64,000 bases of DNA from an uncultured Treponema sp. (GCA_945877425.1 CAMCRZ010000007.1:1-64000); one strand, 5' to 3'; counted from the stretch's first letter, positions 12,665 through 21,478 are shown. Numbers and translations are program-made. Notes: generated by a model not told the origin, from the sequence alone.

Positions 12665-13714
12665 TCATTCACCATAGAACTTGTCCGGATCAAAGGGTTC
12701 CTTACGCTTGAGCATGTAGAACACTGTCCTTGCAAGTTTCTGAGCGATAAGGCTCATGGCCTTTGCCTTTCCGTATCTGGATACAAGCTGCTCGTGCCAT
12801 TTCTGTCCGCGTTCATTGTTGCGAAGGAAAAGAACCGCACCTTCAGAAAATGCCCATTTGAGGTGGACGTTTCCGATTTTGTTGTGTCCGCCTTTCTCCT
12901 TCTTTCCGGCAGATTCATGTGCACATTTTACGAGGCGGCAGTAGGAAATGAATTTCCCAACATCGGGAAAGCGGGAGATGCTGTCTATCTCATAAAGAAT
13001 CGTAAGCGGAAGAATAAAGCCAAGACCAGGAATCGAACGGAGTAAGCTGAAGGAATACGGATCCTGAATCTCCATCATGTCCTCAATCTGAAACTCCAGC
13101 TTTGTGATGATGTCATGGTAAGCCTGGAACATGAAAAGATCCGCGTTTACCATTTTGAGCGTAGCCGGGTCGCTGAATTTTTCTGGTATTGTGTTCCTGT
13201 AAGTTTCACTCCTCATCCTTGAAGATGTCAGAGGTTCGTTTATGTTGTACTGGTGGTTCGTATTCTGAAGATGCACTGAAAGTTCAGCCCGCTGGCGGAC
13301 AAAGAAGAGCCGCCTTCTGAGGAGGTCACGTACTGCACGCTTTGTCTTTGGATATGCATATGCGATGGGAAACATTCCTCCACGGAGCATGTTTGCGATT
13401 TTTTCAGAATCAATCTTGTCAGATTTTGTTTTTCCGCCATGGATTGCTTTCATGTAAAGAGCATACCCAAGTGCAAAGTCGATTCCGTTTTCTGCACAGA
13501 AGTCTGCAATCCAGTACCAGGTGAAGATGCATTCGACACCGATTACAATGTCTTTTCCGAATGTGTTGGTTACTAGTTCCAAATTTTCTGTGGAACAGAT
13601 CATGTTCTTGTGGAATACGGTCTCACCAAGATTGTTGATGACGCAGACATACATCGTCCTTGCATGCAGGTCGATACCGATGTAAAATTGATGCTGGTTC
13701 TTATAGAATCTCAT
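12665..13714 (-). CDS. IS110-family DEDD transposase
   Basis: 349 residues. The N-terminal RuvC-like DEDD domain opens with YIGIDLHARTMYVCV (first Asp) and continues through IGVECIFTWYW and TKSDKIDSEKIANML. The C-terminal part has the Tnp_20 pattern LLRSIPGLGFILPLTILYEI, then ISYCRLV and KKEKGGHNKIGNVHLKWA, with the serine region used by these enzymes. The start at 13714 is supported by GGAGGG at short spacing. Length is complete for the family. It catalyses RNA-guided recombination of the element. The 5' flank carries a hairpin (GTTATC at 13747-13752, GATAAC at 13760-13765). Confidence 0.92.
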   Translation of the reverse strand: MRFYKNQHQFYIGIDLHARTMYVCVINNLGETVFHKNMICSTENLELVTNTFGKDIVIGVECIFTWYWIADFCAENGIDFALGYALYMKAIHGGKTKSDKIDSEKIANMLRGGMFPIAYAYPKTKRAVRDLLRRRLFFVRQRAELSVHLQNTNHQYNINEPLTSSRMRSETYRNTIPEKFSDPATLKMVNADLFMFQAYHDIITKLEFQIEDMMEIQDPYSFSLLRSIPGLGFILPLTILYEIDSISRFPDVGKFISYCRLVKCAHESAGKKEKGGHNKIGNVHLKWAFSEGAVLFLRNNERGQKWHEQLVSRYGKAKAMSLIAQKLARTVFYMLKRKEPFDPDKFYGE

Positions 13715-13853
13715 TAAGGTTCCCTCCAGAAAAAGTAAGGTATTGTGTTATCTTAGCACGATAACCTTGGGGCCTTAATGATTTTCATGGTTTTCAAAGC
13801 GGATGTCGCAGTCAAGCTGCGCCACCGTTTAAAACGCTAGTTATTTCCCCTTT

Positions 13854-15188
13854 CTAGAAATCCACGTCTTTTAAATACCGCTTGAGCAAGAATGCACAGA
13901 AGTATGGAAAAGTATGAATGTTATTTTCAAATCCCACATTTCCATGAATCAGTTTTATTCCAGTTGTGATGTCAGGATACGAATCACTTTTTATAAGTGT
14001 CGAAAGGGATTTTGCTTTTCCGTTAGTTGATTTTACTTCCACAGGCACAAGAGACTTTTTAGTACGAACAAAAAAATCCTGTTCGAGAGTCGAACTCTTC
14101 TTTTTATAATAGAACAGTTCATATCCCTGCTTACAAAGAGCTTCCGCAATTACATTTTCGTACAAGGCACCTTTGTACACATTCATGTTTTTATTTGACC
14201 GTAAATCATCCTGAGATTCTTCATCAAGATTTGCAATTAAAAGTCCTGTATCACGGAAATAGACCTTGTATTTGTTATCTTCGTAATTACCCTTCAAAGG
14301 TAAATCTGGAGTATGAAGACAGTAACACAGATTTATCATACCAGCATCATTGAGCCATTCAATACAGCCCCAGTAATCTTTGAACTTTGCCCCGTTGGCA
14401 ACTTTCGAGATCTGGAACTTTTTATTTTCCTTTGCAAGCTGAACCGGAATATGATTGAACACATTCAGAACTCGGGTTTTGTCGATGCCGTCTACGTATT
14501 TTTTGATATCTTCTATGTAATCAGCAATAAGTTCCTGTTGCAATTCAAGACTGCCTTCAAAAGTTCCTTTTTCAATATAGTTAGAAACGACCTTTGGCAT
14601 TCCGCCCAAAATGCAGTAATCAAGGAAGAGCTCATTGAAAACATTCATTGTTGTCTGATTAAAGGCAGTACCTGACCTCATGTGAGAAAGAAAATCTTCT
14701 ACAGTTTCATCGCCATAACCCTTTGCCCACAAAAACTCTTCAAAGTCCAGAGACTGCATTGAAAACTCTGATTTGTATCCGACGCTGTTGCTCTGGATTT
14801 TTTTATAATTGATTCCAAGCATAGAGCCACTGCAGATAACATCAAAACGGCCGTCGATGCAGAAGGATTTTAAGCTTGCAGCAATTTCGGGGAAGTCTTG
14901 AATTTCATCAAAAAGAATGAGGGTCTTTCCTGCTTCAAATTTCTTTGAGGGGTCAATGCGCGAAATATTTTTTATAATTGAATCAACATCAAATCCGTCT
15001 TCGCAGATTGTTTTGAATTTTGTTTCGAGTGCAAAATTTATGCTCACATAGTTTTCGTAGCTTTCTGCAAAATGGTCGATGGATTTTGTTTTTCCAATCT
15101 GTCTTGCACCTTTTACAATAAGAGGTTTTTTATCAGATGAATCTTTCCATGAAATCAAAAAATCATCAATCTTTCTTTTTAAGTACAT
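13854..15188 (-). CDS. AAA_14/DUF4143 ATPase
   Basis: 444 residues. Walker A is VKGARQIGKTKS (about 24-35), Walker B is LILFDEIQDFPE, sensor region DVICSGSMLG. The C-terminal half is a DUF4143 domain with a PD-(D/E)XK-like core (FFVRTKKSLVPVEVKS). Proteins of this family are very common in gut anaerobes and spirochaetes; their function is unsettled, with proposals in defence or selfish-element biology. A -10 box (TATAAT on the minus strand, 15214-15209) lies 21 nt before the start, and a set of 32-bp-phased iterons begins at its -35 position, so the gene is probably tightly regulated. Confidence 0.85.
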   Translation of the reverse strand: MYLKRKIDDFLISWKDSSDKKPLIVKGARQIGKTKSIDHFAESYENYVSINFALETKFKTICEDGFDVDSIIKNISRIDPSKKFEAGKTLILFDEIQDFPEIAASLKSFCIDGRFDVICSGSMLGINYKKIQSNSVGYKSEFSMQSLDFEEFLWAKGYGDETVEDFLSHMRSGTAFNQTTMNVFNELFLDYCILGGMPKVVSNYIEKGTFEGSLELQQELIADYIEDIKKYVDGIDKTRVLNVFNHIPVQLAKENKKFQISKVANGAKFKDYWGCIEWLNDAGMINLCYCLHTPDLPLKGNYEDNKYKVYFRDTGLLIANLDEESQDDLRSNKNMNVYKGALYENVIAEALCKQGYELFYYKKKSSTLEQDFFVRTKKSLVPVEVKSTNGKAKSLSTLIKSDSYPDITTGIKLIHGNVGFENNIHTFPYFCAFLLKRYLKDVDF

Positions 15189-15226
15189 GCTGCACCCCAG
15201 TGAGGAACATTATACCACAGCTTTAC

Positions 15227-15334
15227 TAAAATATGAGCGATTTTTACAGAAAAATTACTATTTTATGAGGGAATATTATAACAATACACCTATTTTATGA
15301 GGGAAATTTTGTCAATTCTTATTATTTTATGAGG
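15227..15334. promoter_or_regulatory. Four iterons with exact 32-bp period upstream of the ATPase gene
   Basis: TATTTTATGAGG starts at 15259, 15291 and 15323, each extended by GAA in the first two. A degenerate copy (TAAAATATGAGC) starts at 15227. The start-to-start distance is 32 bp in all three intervals, about three helical turns, so a protein would meet them on one face of the DNA. The degenerate copy falls at the -35 position of the ATPase promoter. The DNA between copies is not conserved. Confidence 0.7.
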
Positions 15335-15339
15335 TAGTT

Positions 15340-15590
15340 TAATCCCCTTCCGCAATCATATTACAAGATGAAACGCTCTTGATTATTTCACTATATATAA
15401 TTTTTATTTCACTTCGGTTACAAAAATCTACCCCTAAACCGTGAGTATAAACTTACAAAAGTTTTTTTTTAATCCTTAAGATTATATATTAATATAACAA
15501 TCTTTTGAATAAATGCAAATTTTCAGACCGAACTTGAATCAGAGGGAATAAAGTATATAAACTTTAAAAATTGCGGAATGCTTTTAGCCT
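15340..15590. other. AT-rich gene-free stretch
   Basis: No ORF, RNA gene or clear hairpin is visible. It is AT-rich with scattered TATAAT-like strings. Nothing further can be supported. Confidence 0.4.
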
Positions 15591-15712
15591 AGCCCCGATT
15601 GGAGTGGTTGCGCGGGGAACTTCGTTGCAGGTTGCGCCGCAAGTGCGTAGTGAAACGAAGCACCGGCCGTGAGGGTAAGCCACGGAAAGCGGGTTAGCAA
15701 GAGGGTCATGCT
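15590..15712. repeat. GC-rich structured intergenic island
   Basis: A sharp GC-rich block in AT-rich surroundings, with stems CTTCGTT/AACGAAG (near 15620 and 15653) and CCGTG/CACGG near 15668-15686. It shares GGGAACTTCGTTGC-A/G-GGT (15615-15632) with the complement of 48928-48945, so it looks like a member of a dispersed intergenic repeat. No tRNA fold was found. Confidence 0.45.
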
Positions 15713-15761
15713 CCATATAAAAAATGTGGATTTTTCCTGCTGTTTTGAAGTAAAATGAATT

Positions 15762-16301
15762 ATGAAGTTGTACAAGCTTTTTCTTATGTGCATGATGCTT
15801 TTGTCTGCTGCGGAAAAAATAAACGGGCTCATTATTTACAGACCTTCTAATTCTTCGGCTTTAGATACGGTGCGCTGTTTTCTTACGGTTACTGATATGG
15901 ACGGCAACGATGTTACTTACTCCAAGGCTAAGGCCGGCTACGAATGGGTTACAAGCAACTTAACTGCAAAATCTGTTCCCAAGGTTTACTTTTACGAGAA
16001 AAGTTTTTATTTAAGCGGCGGTATGGCTATGCATATTACTCTTGAGCCAGGCAAGTACATTCTTACTTTTTCTACGCCTGTTGACAAGCAGAACAATTTT
16101 TCTCTTCCTGCAAATAATGCTGATGTTCACGACTGGATGAGCAACGAATATTTTCTTGATACGGAAAATGCTCCCCGTGTAATTTTTGTTTCTCCTACTG
16201 CAAACGAAAACGGTTTTTACAACGGCGGCTGGCACATAAGTTACCGTGCTCCTGAATATTTTAAGTGGACAAAGCCTTTTCGTAAGGATTGTCAGGAATA
16301 A
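15762..16301 (+). CDS. Secreted hypothetical protein
   Basis: 179 residues. An N-terminal signal (MKLYKLFLMCMMLLSAAE) is followed by a mostly beta domain (TVRCFLTVTDMDG, AMHITLEPGKYILTFSTP, APRVIFVSP). The LEPGKYILTFSTP segment is like those in small secreted proteins that carry beta-sandwich or DUF2846-type folds, but I do not assign a family. It ends 90 nt before the aminotransferase gene and has no obvious Shine-Dalgarno; TAAAAT ends 5 nt before the ATG. Confidence 0.55.
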   Translation: MKLYKLFLMCMMLLSAAEKINGLIIYRPSNSSALDTVRCFLTVTDMDGNDVTYSKAKAGYEWVTSNLTAKSVPKVYFYEKSFYLSGGMAMHITLEPGKYILTFSTPVDKQNNFSLPANNADVHDWMSNEYFLDTENAPRVIFVSPTANENGFYNGGWHISYRAPEYFKWTKPFRKDCQE

Positions 16302-16321
16302 GCCGTAATTTTCACCTTTAA

Positions 16322-16373
16322 ATGCATAAATTCACTGTTTTTATGCATAAATATTTACAAGAAATGCATAAAT
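16322..16373 (+). promoter_or_regulatory. Three ATGCATAAAT iterons with 21-bp period
   Basis: ATGCATAAAT occurs at 16322-16331, 16343-16352 and 16364-16373, exactly 21 bp apart (two helical turns). The third copy sits in the spacer between the -35 and -10 boxes of the aminotransferase promoter, where a bound protein would block RNA polymerase. Read as an operator array. Confidence 0.65.
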
Positions 16374-16382
16374 AATTATAAT
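16354..16382 (+). promoter_or_regulatory. Promoter for a leaderless aminotransferase mRNA
   Basis: TTTACA (16354-16359), 17-nt spacer, TATAAT (16377-16382). The ATG follows after 9 nt, so the transcript begins at or within about 3 nt of the start codon. Confidence 0.7.
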
Positions 16383-16391
16383 TCAGTCATT

Positions 16392-17684
16392 ATGATTAAC
16401 CCATTAGCTCAAGAATTAAATGATTCATTAAACGGCACAACCCCTGGCTGTCTCCTTTCTGATCTTGGACAAAGACTTTACTTTCCAAAGGGAATTATTG
16501 CTCAAAGCGGTGAAGCTAAAAAGCTTGGTAATGTTGCAAACGGAACTATCGGCATGACTGTCATAAACGGAAAGCCTGCAATTCTTCCATGCATACAGAA
16601 GCTTGCTCCAGAACTTTCTTCCGGAGAACTTATAGCATACGCACCAACTGCAGGCAATCCTGATTTCCGTGCAATATGGAAAGAAACATTAGTAAAGAAA
16701 AATCCTTCTCTTAAGGGAAAAAATTTTTCACTTCCTGTAGTAGTTCCAGGTCTTACAGCAGGCATTTCTTATCTGGCAGATTTATTCCTTGATGAAACTA
16801 AAGGGCTTGTTGCAGCAGATCCAAGCTGGGACAATTACGTTTTGATTGCAAGTGCAAGACGCAACGCTCCGTTCGTTCAGTTTAAGGCATTTGTAAATGG
16901 AAAGTTTAATATTGAAGGCTTAAAGGAAACTCTTGAAAAAGAAGCTGAATCAGGTTCTGTAAGGGTAATTCTGAACTTTCCTCAAAATCCTTCCGGTTAT
17001 TCTCCTACAAAAGATGAAGCTGCTCAAATTATTTCAATTATAAAATCTCTGGCTGAAAAAGGCACTAAAGTTATGGTCTGGTGCGATGATGCATACTTTG
17101 GACTTACTTACGAAGATGACATTTATCCTCAGTCTCTTTTTGCTGAACTTTGTGATGTTCACGAAAATGTTCTTGCCGTAAAAATAGACGGTCCTACAAA
17201 AGAAGATTTTGTCTGGGGATTCCGTTCAGGATTCGTAACTTTCGGCGGAAAAGGTCTTTCTGAAGCTCATTACGATGCTATTGTGAAAAAGCTTATGGCT
17301 GCAATCCGTTCTTCTGTTTCATGTGCTGCAACTCCTTCACAAACAATGCTTCTTAAAGCTTACAGGGAAAGCGAAAAAATGGAAGCTGAAAAAAAGTCAT
17401 ACCGCACTGTTCTTGAAAACCGCTACAAGGCAGTAAAGAACTTTGTTACGACACATTCAAGCAGTCAAGTTACGCCTTATCCCTTTAATTCCGGATACTT
17501 TATGGCATTTGACACAAAAGTTGATGCTGAACTTTTACGCCAGAAGTTGCTAAAAGAAAAAGGAATTGGTACAATCGCTATTGACGCTCACACTTTACGT
17601 GTAGCATTCTCCAGTCTTGAAGAGGATAAAATCAATCTTGTGTACCAGGAAATTTACACTGCAGCAGATGAACTTGCTAAATAG
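16392..17684 (+). CDS. PLP-dependent aminotransferase, class I/II
   Basis: 430 residues. It has the class I/II fold elements: GNPDFRAIWKE, VVVPGLTAGISYLADLF, then VILNFPQNPSGYSPTKDEA (the substrate-binding NPSG) and VMVWCDDAYFGL (the PLP-contacting Asp and Tyr). The lysine in VKIDGPTKEDFVWGFRSGF is the likely Schiff-base residue, followed by the conserved arginine GFRSGF. Substrate cannot be told from sequence; an aromatic or branched-chain amino acid is plausible. It is transcribed from a leaderless promoter with a three-iteron operator, and its stop overlaps the start of the solute-binding lipoprotein gene. Confidence 0.85.
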   Translation: MINPLAQELNDSLNGTTPGCLLSDLGQRLYFPKGIIAQSGEAKKLGNVANGTIGMTVINGKPAILPCIQKLAPELSSGELIAYAPTAGNPDFRAIWKETLVKKNPSLKGKNFSLPVVVPGLTAGISYLADLFLDETKGLVAADPSWDNYVLIASARRNAPFVQFKAFVNGKFNIEGLKETLEKEAESGSVRVILNFPQNPSGYSPTKDEAAQIISIIKSLAEKGTKVMVWCDDAYFGLTYEDDIYPQSLFAELCDVHENVLAVKIDGPTKEDFVWGFRSGFVTFGGKGLSEAHYDAIVKKLMAAIRSSVSCAATPSQTMLLKAYRESEKMEAEKKSYRTVLENRYKAVKNFVTTHSSSQVTPYPFNSGYFMAFDTKVDAELLRQKLLKEKGIGTIAIDAHTLRVAFSSLEEDKINLVYQEIYTAADELAK

Positions 17685-18972
17685 TCTCAGAATAAAAACG
17701 GCAGCTTTTGCGAAAAGAATTCTTTACGTAACGGCTGCTGTATGTTCACTTTTTGTTTTCAATTCATGCAAAAAATCCACTGATCCAAAAAAATTCGTTA
17801 TATGGACAGACAACACTGAAGTTGTTTCTTACGTTGAGATTTTCAATTCAACTCACAAAGACGTTAAGGCTGTAGTTATTTACAAGGAAAGCGTTGCAAC
17901 TTCACTTCCTCCTGCACATGATGAAATTCAGCCTGACATTATTATAGGGTCGTGGCTTAAAAATCAGAATGTAAGGAAATATTTTACTCCACTTGATTTT
18001 GTCTTTAAGAATTCTGATGTTCACAAAAATGAATTTTACGACAAGCTTCTTGCTTACGGCAATTTAAACGAAAAGCAGTATCTTCTGCCTGTAAGTTTTA
18101 ATCTTCCTGCAATGATTTTCAGCCGTCAGAATGAAGACTTGATTTCTTCGGAGCATTTTTTAAATCTTTCGCAGATAAAGTCTATTTCCAGAGAGTTTAA
18201 TGTTCAGGGAAAAAACAGCGATTCCTTTACTTCAATGGGTTACGGCATAAGCTGGAATCCAAACTTTCTTTACGAAGCAACTAAGCTTAATCAAGTTGAG
18301 TATATGGAAAAAGGTTCAAGCTTTAACTGGAACAGCCAGGCTTTGGAAGAAACTATCGTGCAAATGAAGGAATGGACTGCTGAATGTAACGGTGACACTT
18401 CCACAGAGCAGAACTTTCAGTTCCGTTATCTTTATATGCCTGAATACCGCCAGGTTACTACAGGACGATGTCTTTTTGCCTGCACTACAAGCAACAATCT
18501 TTTTACGCTGAATGACAATCAGACGGAAGGGCTTTCTTTCAGATGGCTTGAAAGTAACGGCACAATTCCTGTAGAAGACGATTTGACTTGTCTCGGTATT
18601 TACAAAAAATCAAGGAACTTAAAGCAGTGTGCTTCTTTTATAAACTGGTTTTTCAGGGAAGATACTCAGACTACACTTTTAGAGCGTTCCACTTCCATGA
18701 AGCTTGATTCAGTTGTTTTTGGAATAGCAGGCGGTTTTTCTTCAATGAAGACTGTAAACGAAAAAGTTTTTCCTGTCTTTTATCATCAGCTGCTGGGAAA
18801 CCTGCCTGGAGAAAAGTATCTTGTGCTGCCGAAAATTCTTCCTGCAAGATGGCAGAGTTTAAAGCAGAAAGTCATTCTTCCTTATTTAGTTGATTCTACA
18901 AAAACTGATTCTGACAAATACGTTGAATCTTTGGAAAACAGAATAAGAGACTGGTCTAAGCAGTTTTACTGA
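17668..18972 (+). CDS. Extracellular solute-binding lipoprotein (ABC transporter type)
   Basis: Taken from the ATG at 17668, which gives 434 residues and overlaps the aminotransferase end by 17 bp; an earlier ATG at 17617 lies deeper in that gene and gives no better signal peptide. The lipobox is SLFVFNSC. The mature part has the SBP_bac type-1 pattern: KFVIWTDNTEVVSYVEIFNS near the start, PDIIIGSWL, LPVSFNLPAMIFSR and a closing helical lobe. The ligand is unknown, probably a sugar or oligosaccharide. No permease or ATPase gene adjoins it, so it would depend on components elsewhere. Confidence 0.75.
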   Translation: MNLLNSLRIKTAAFAKRILYVTAAVCSLFVFNSCKKSTDPKKFVIWTDNTEVVSYVEIFNSTHKDVKAVVIYKESVATSLPPAHDEIQPDIIIGSWLKNQNVRKYFTPLDFVFKNSDVHKNEFYDKLLAYGNLNEKQYLLPVSFNLPAMIFSRQNEDLISSEHFLNLSQIKSISREFNVQGKNSDSFTSMGYGISWNPNFLYEATKLNQVEYMEKGSSFNWNSQALEETIVQMKEWTAECNGDTSTEQNFQFRYLYMPEYRQVTTGRCLFACTTSNNLFTLNDNQTEGLSFRWLESNGTIPVEDDLTCLGIYKKSRNLKQCASFINWFFREDTQTTLLERSTSMKLDSVVFGIAGGFSSMKTVNEKVFPVFYHQLLGNLPGEKYLVLPKILPARWQSLKQKVILPYLVDSTKTDSDKYVESLENRIRDWSKQFY

Positions 18973-19046
18973 TAATCAGGAAATGGAAATATTTTTCTAA
19001 AATTTTAAAATCAAATTCCGATAATGAAAACGTAAGGAAGTATATT

Positions 19047-19445
19047 ATGTTTTCAAACGGAGTAAATTTAAATCCATCTTCTTACAAAGTACTTTTCTCT
19101 TCTTCTTCGGGAGTTTTAAATGTTCCTGTAAAGCCAAGTGCAGTTATTTACTCTCAATTTGATTACGTCAGGGGCGTTTCTGCAAAAAGTGGTCAGAACG
19201 GCATTTCAGTTGACAGGATAAGAATACTGAACTCTTTAATAAATCAACTTGTTTCCATGAAAAAATCAAAGCCGGCAGACGAAAATGAACTGTCCCAGCT
19301 TACAGATGAACAGAAAGACAAATTGATTGAAACTTATCAGAAAGAAATTGAACGGGAAGTTGCTGCCGCTCAAGTTCAGCCTGCATCTTACGGAATAGCC
19401 GGCTTAATGCCTGAAACTGGCAGCGTTATTTCTATAATGGCTTAA
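19047..19445 (+). CDS. Conserved hypothetical protein
   Basis: 132 residues behind a good Shine-Dalgarno (AAGGAAG). There is no signal peptide. The N-terminal half is Ser- and Val-rich (SSYKVLFSSSSGVLNVPVKPS), and residues about 65-110 are a charged helix (ENELSQLTDEQKDKLIETYQKEIERE). I do not recognise the family. It ends 1 bp before the convergent stop of the permease gene. Confidence 0.6.
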   Translation: MFSNGVNLNPSSYKVLFSSSSGVLNVPVKPSAVIYSQFDYVRGVSAKSGQNGISVDRIRILNSLINQLVSMKKSKPADENELSQLTDEQKDKLIETYQKEIEREVAAAQVQPASYGIAGLMPETGSVISIMA

Positions 19446-19446
19446 A

Positions 19447-20817
19447 TCATCTCCAGATAAACCAAAGGAAAACTGAAGCTACTGCTGTCGTTATGATTGT
19501 AAACGGCACGCCTACTTTAAGCCATAGCGAAAACTTCATTGGATAGCCTTCTTTTTTAACAATTCCCATGCTGACAATATTTGCGCTTGCACCAAAAGGA
19601 GTAAGGTTTCCGCCAAGACAGCTTCCAACTAAAAGGGCAAACATAAAAAGTTCAGGGTTTACTTTAGATGCTGCCGTACTCATATTTTCTGCCATAGATG
19701 CTGCAACAGGAAGCATTGCTATGATGTAAGGCACGTTGTCTACAAATCCGCTTATGACAATAGAAACTCCAAGTATAATCAAAAAGCCTTTTAAAACTGA
19801 ACCGCCTGTTACTCCCGAAAGGAACTGGGCAAATACTCTTAAAAGTCCTGTGTCTTTAATTGCGCCTATTACGATAAAAATTCCTATCAGGAAAAAAATT
19901 GTTTCCCAGTCTAAATCTAAAATAAGGGATTTTGTTTCTTTTAAAGTTTTGCGCTGGAAAATCAGGTACCATAAAATTCCTATAACGCCGAGAGAAAAAA
20001 CGTAAAGCCCGCTTAAAAATTCAAAAGTTGTGTCTATAAAGCTTACTGCAGCAAGTCCGAAAATCATAAGCAAAAGAAGAACAAGCGGTACAACTGAAAT
20101 GATTTTTTCTTCTTCTACTTCAACTTTATTTTTGCCGTTTCTAGTAAAAAGAAAGTAAAAGAAAATGCATCCTGCTAAAAGTCCTGCCTGAATAATGAAG
20201 AAAATTGAAATCTTTCCCTGATGAATGAAAAAGTCGTTGAAATTGTAACCTGCAAAAGTTGCAAATATCATTGAAGGCGGATCTCCTACAAGAGTTGCAG
20301 TTCCTTCAAGGTTGCTCATAACGGCAAGACCTATCATAAAAAATGCAGGATTGATTTTTACCTTACGACATAAAGCTAAGGCAATAGGCGCCATAACTAA
20401 AACAGTTGCAACGTTTTCTACAAAAATAGAAATTATTCCTGTCATGGCAAGAATCAGAACCATTGCAAGTCCTGTGCTGCGGCTGTTGTTGACAATTACG
20501 TCTGCAATTTTAGCAGGAATTTTTGAATAGATGAAAAGAGATGCAATAATCATGCTTCCAAGATAAATAAGCAGAACGTTCCAGTTGATAAGGTCAACAA
20601 AGCAATGGCTTAGATTAAAAATTCTTGAAGGAAGGTTTCCGCCCTGAGCAATAACGTCTTCTGGCAAAGGAAAAATTGTATCCGGAAAAATCATTGAAAC
20701 AGCAATTACAATCAACGCTGCCAGAGACGTAAAAATCACTTTTTTATTTTGAAAAGCAATAACAAGTGCGTACATAACAACTGCTATTGCCAGTACAATC
20801 CATTTCATTTCCAACAT
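19447..20817 (-). CDS. SLC13/ArsB/NhaD-type anion or sodium-coupled permease
   Basis: 456 residues with about 11-12 membrane spans. Recognisable ion-transporter motifs include VENVATVLVMAPIALALC and DNVPYIIAMLPVA (paired re-entrant loops) and GGNLTPFGASANIVSMG. These fit the ion transporter superfamily that includes ArsB, NhaD and SLC13 carriers. Substrate (dicarboxylate, arsenite, sulfate or Na+/H+) cannot be settled. It is followed on the minus strand after MntP and the ECF module, with gaps of about 30 nt, so these three genes may be one transcription unit. Confidence 0.75.
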   Translation of the reverse strand: MLEMKWIVLAIAVVMYALVIAFQNKKVIFTSLAALIVIAVSMIFPDTIFPLPEDVIAQGGNLPSRIFNLSHCFVDLINWNVLLIYLGSMIIASLFIYSKIPAKIADVIVNNSRSTGLAMVLILAMTGIISIFVENVATVLVMAPIALALCRKVKINPAFFMIGLAVMSNLEGTATLVGDPPSMIFATFAGYNFNDFFIHQGKISIFFIIQAGLLAGCIFFYFLFTRNGKNKVEVEEEKIISVVPLVLLLLMIFGLAAVSFIDTTFEFLSGLYVFSLGVIGILWYLIFQRKTLKETKSLILDLDWETIFFLIGIFIVIGAIKDTGLLRVFAQFLSGVTGGSVLKGFLIILGVSIVISGFVDNVPYIIAMLPVAASMAENMSTAASKVNPELFMFALLVGSCLGGNLTPFGASANIVSMGIVKKEGYPMKFSLWLKVGVPFTIITTAVASVFLWFIWR

Positions 20818-20845
20818 TATAATACCTCATTTTAAAATCTGATTT

Positions 20846-21448
20846 TTATTCTATCATATTCTTAATAAAGATTTCTATCCCGATTAAAATCAAAATAAAG
20901 CCGCCTAAAATTTCAGCTTTTTTAGAAAGATTTTTTCCTGCTGCCTTTCCTATTGCAAGTGCGCCCATGCAAAGTGCAAAAGTAACAGCTGCAATTATAA
21001 GCGACGCCGTAAATGCCATAAGCAGATTGTATTCAGCAATAGTAAACCCTACGGAAAGTGCATCTATGGAAGTTGCAATTCCCTGCACCAGAAGCAAAGT
21101 TCCGCTTAATTTTTTAAACCCTGATTTTTCTTCTGAAGGAATTTCCCCACTTTCTTTAAGTGACTCAAAAATCATTTTTCCGCCAATAAAGCAAAGAAGC
21201 AAAAGTGCAATCCACGGAATGAATTTCTGGAATGAAGTAAAAATGTTTAGAATTGTATGAACGCAAATCCAGCCGGCCATAGGCATAAGAAACTGAAACA
21301 TTCCGTAAACGCCTGCAATAAGGCACATCCGCAAAGTTTTCATCTTTGGTTCATTCAGTCCGTTTGCAAGAGAAACAGAAAATGCATCCATTGCAAGTCC
21401 AATACCTAAAAGAAAACTGTTGATAAAAAAAACAACGCTCCAGTTCAT
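20846..21448 (-). CDS. mntP: MntP-family manganese efflux pump
   Basis: 200 residues, six membrane spans. The two duplicated DxxxS motifs typical of MntP are seen in GLAMDAFSVSLANGL and GIATSIDALSVGFTIAEY. Length is normal for the family. It exports Mn(II) and protects from manganese toxicity. No yybP-ykoY riboswitch was recognised upstream; the region to the ECF gene is only 30 nt. Adjacent to the ECF transporter and the SLC13-type permease on the same strand. Confidence 0.85.
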   Translation of the reverse strand: MNWSVVFFINSFLLGIGLAMDAFSVSLANGLNEPKMKTLRMCLIAGVYGMFQFLMPMAGWICVHTILNIFTSFQKFIPWIALLLLCFIGGKMIFESLKESGEIPSEEKSGFKKLSGTLLLVQGIATSIDALSVGFTIAEYNLLMAFTASLIIAAVTFALCMGALAIGKAAGKNLSKKAEILGGFILILIGIEIFIKNMIE

Positions 21449-21478
21449 ACTTTGTCTCTTTAAAATAAAAATTAAAAC

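Larger units (their letters stand above)
12051..13776 (-). mobile_element. IS110-family insertion element (ends uncertain)
   Basis: Contains a full-length DEDD transposase gene (12665-13714). The outer limits given are the inverted AAGGCCCC (12051-12058) and GGGGCCTT (13769-13776), which may be subterminal repeats; a tighter element starting near 12360 is also possible. IS110-family elements carry a structured bridge RNA in a non-coding end. Two structured segments are present, one on each side of the transposase. No target duplication is expected for this family and none was sought. Confidence 0.5.

Noticed and set aside
13715..13776. Hairpin upstream of the IS110 transposase as the bridge RNA
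   Set aside because: Only about 60 nt long, shorter than known bridge RNAs; the longer downstream flank is the better candidate, though this is not decisive.
15227..15334. 32-bp period read as a degenerate CRISPR array
   Set aside because: The repeated part is only 12-15 bp, four units, without dyad symmetry, and no cas genes are present.
15590..15712. Possible tRNA in the GC-rich island
   Set aside because: No seven-base acceptor stem, T-loop consensus or CCA end could be fitted.
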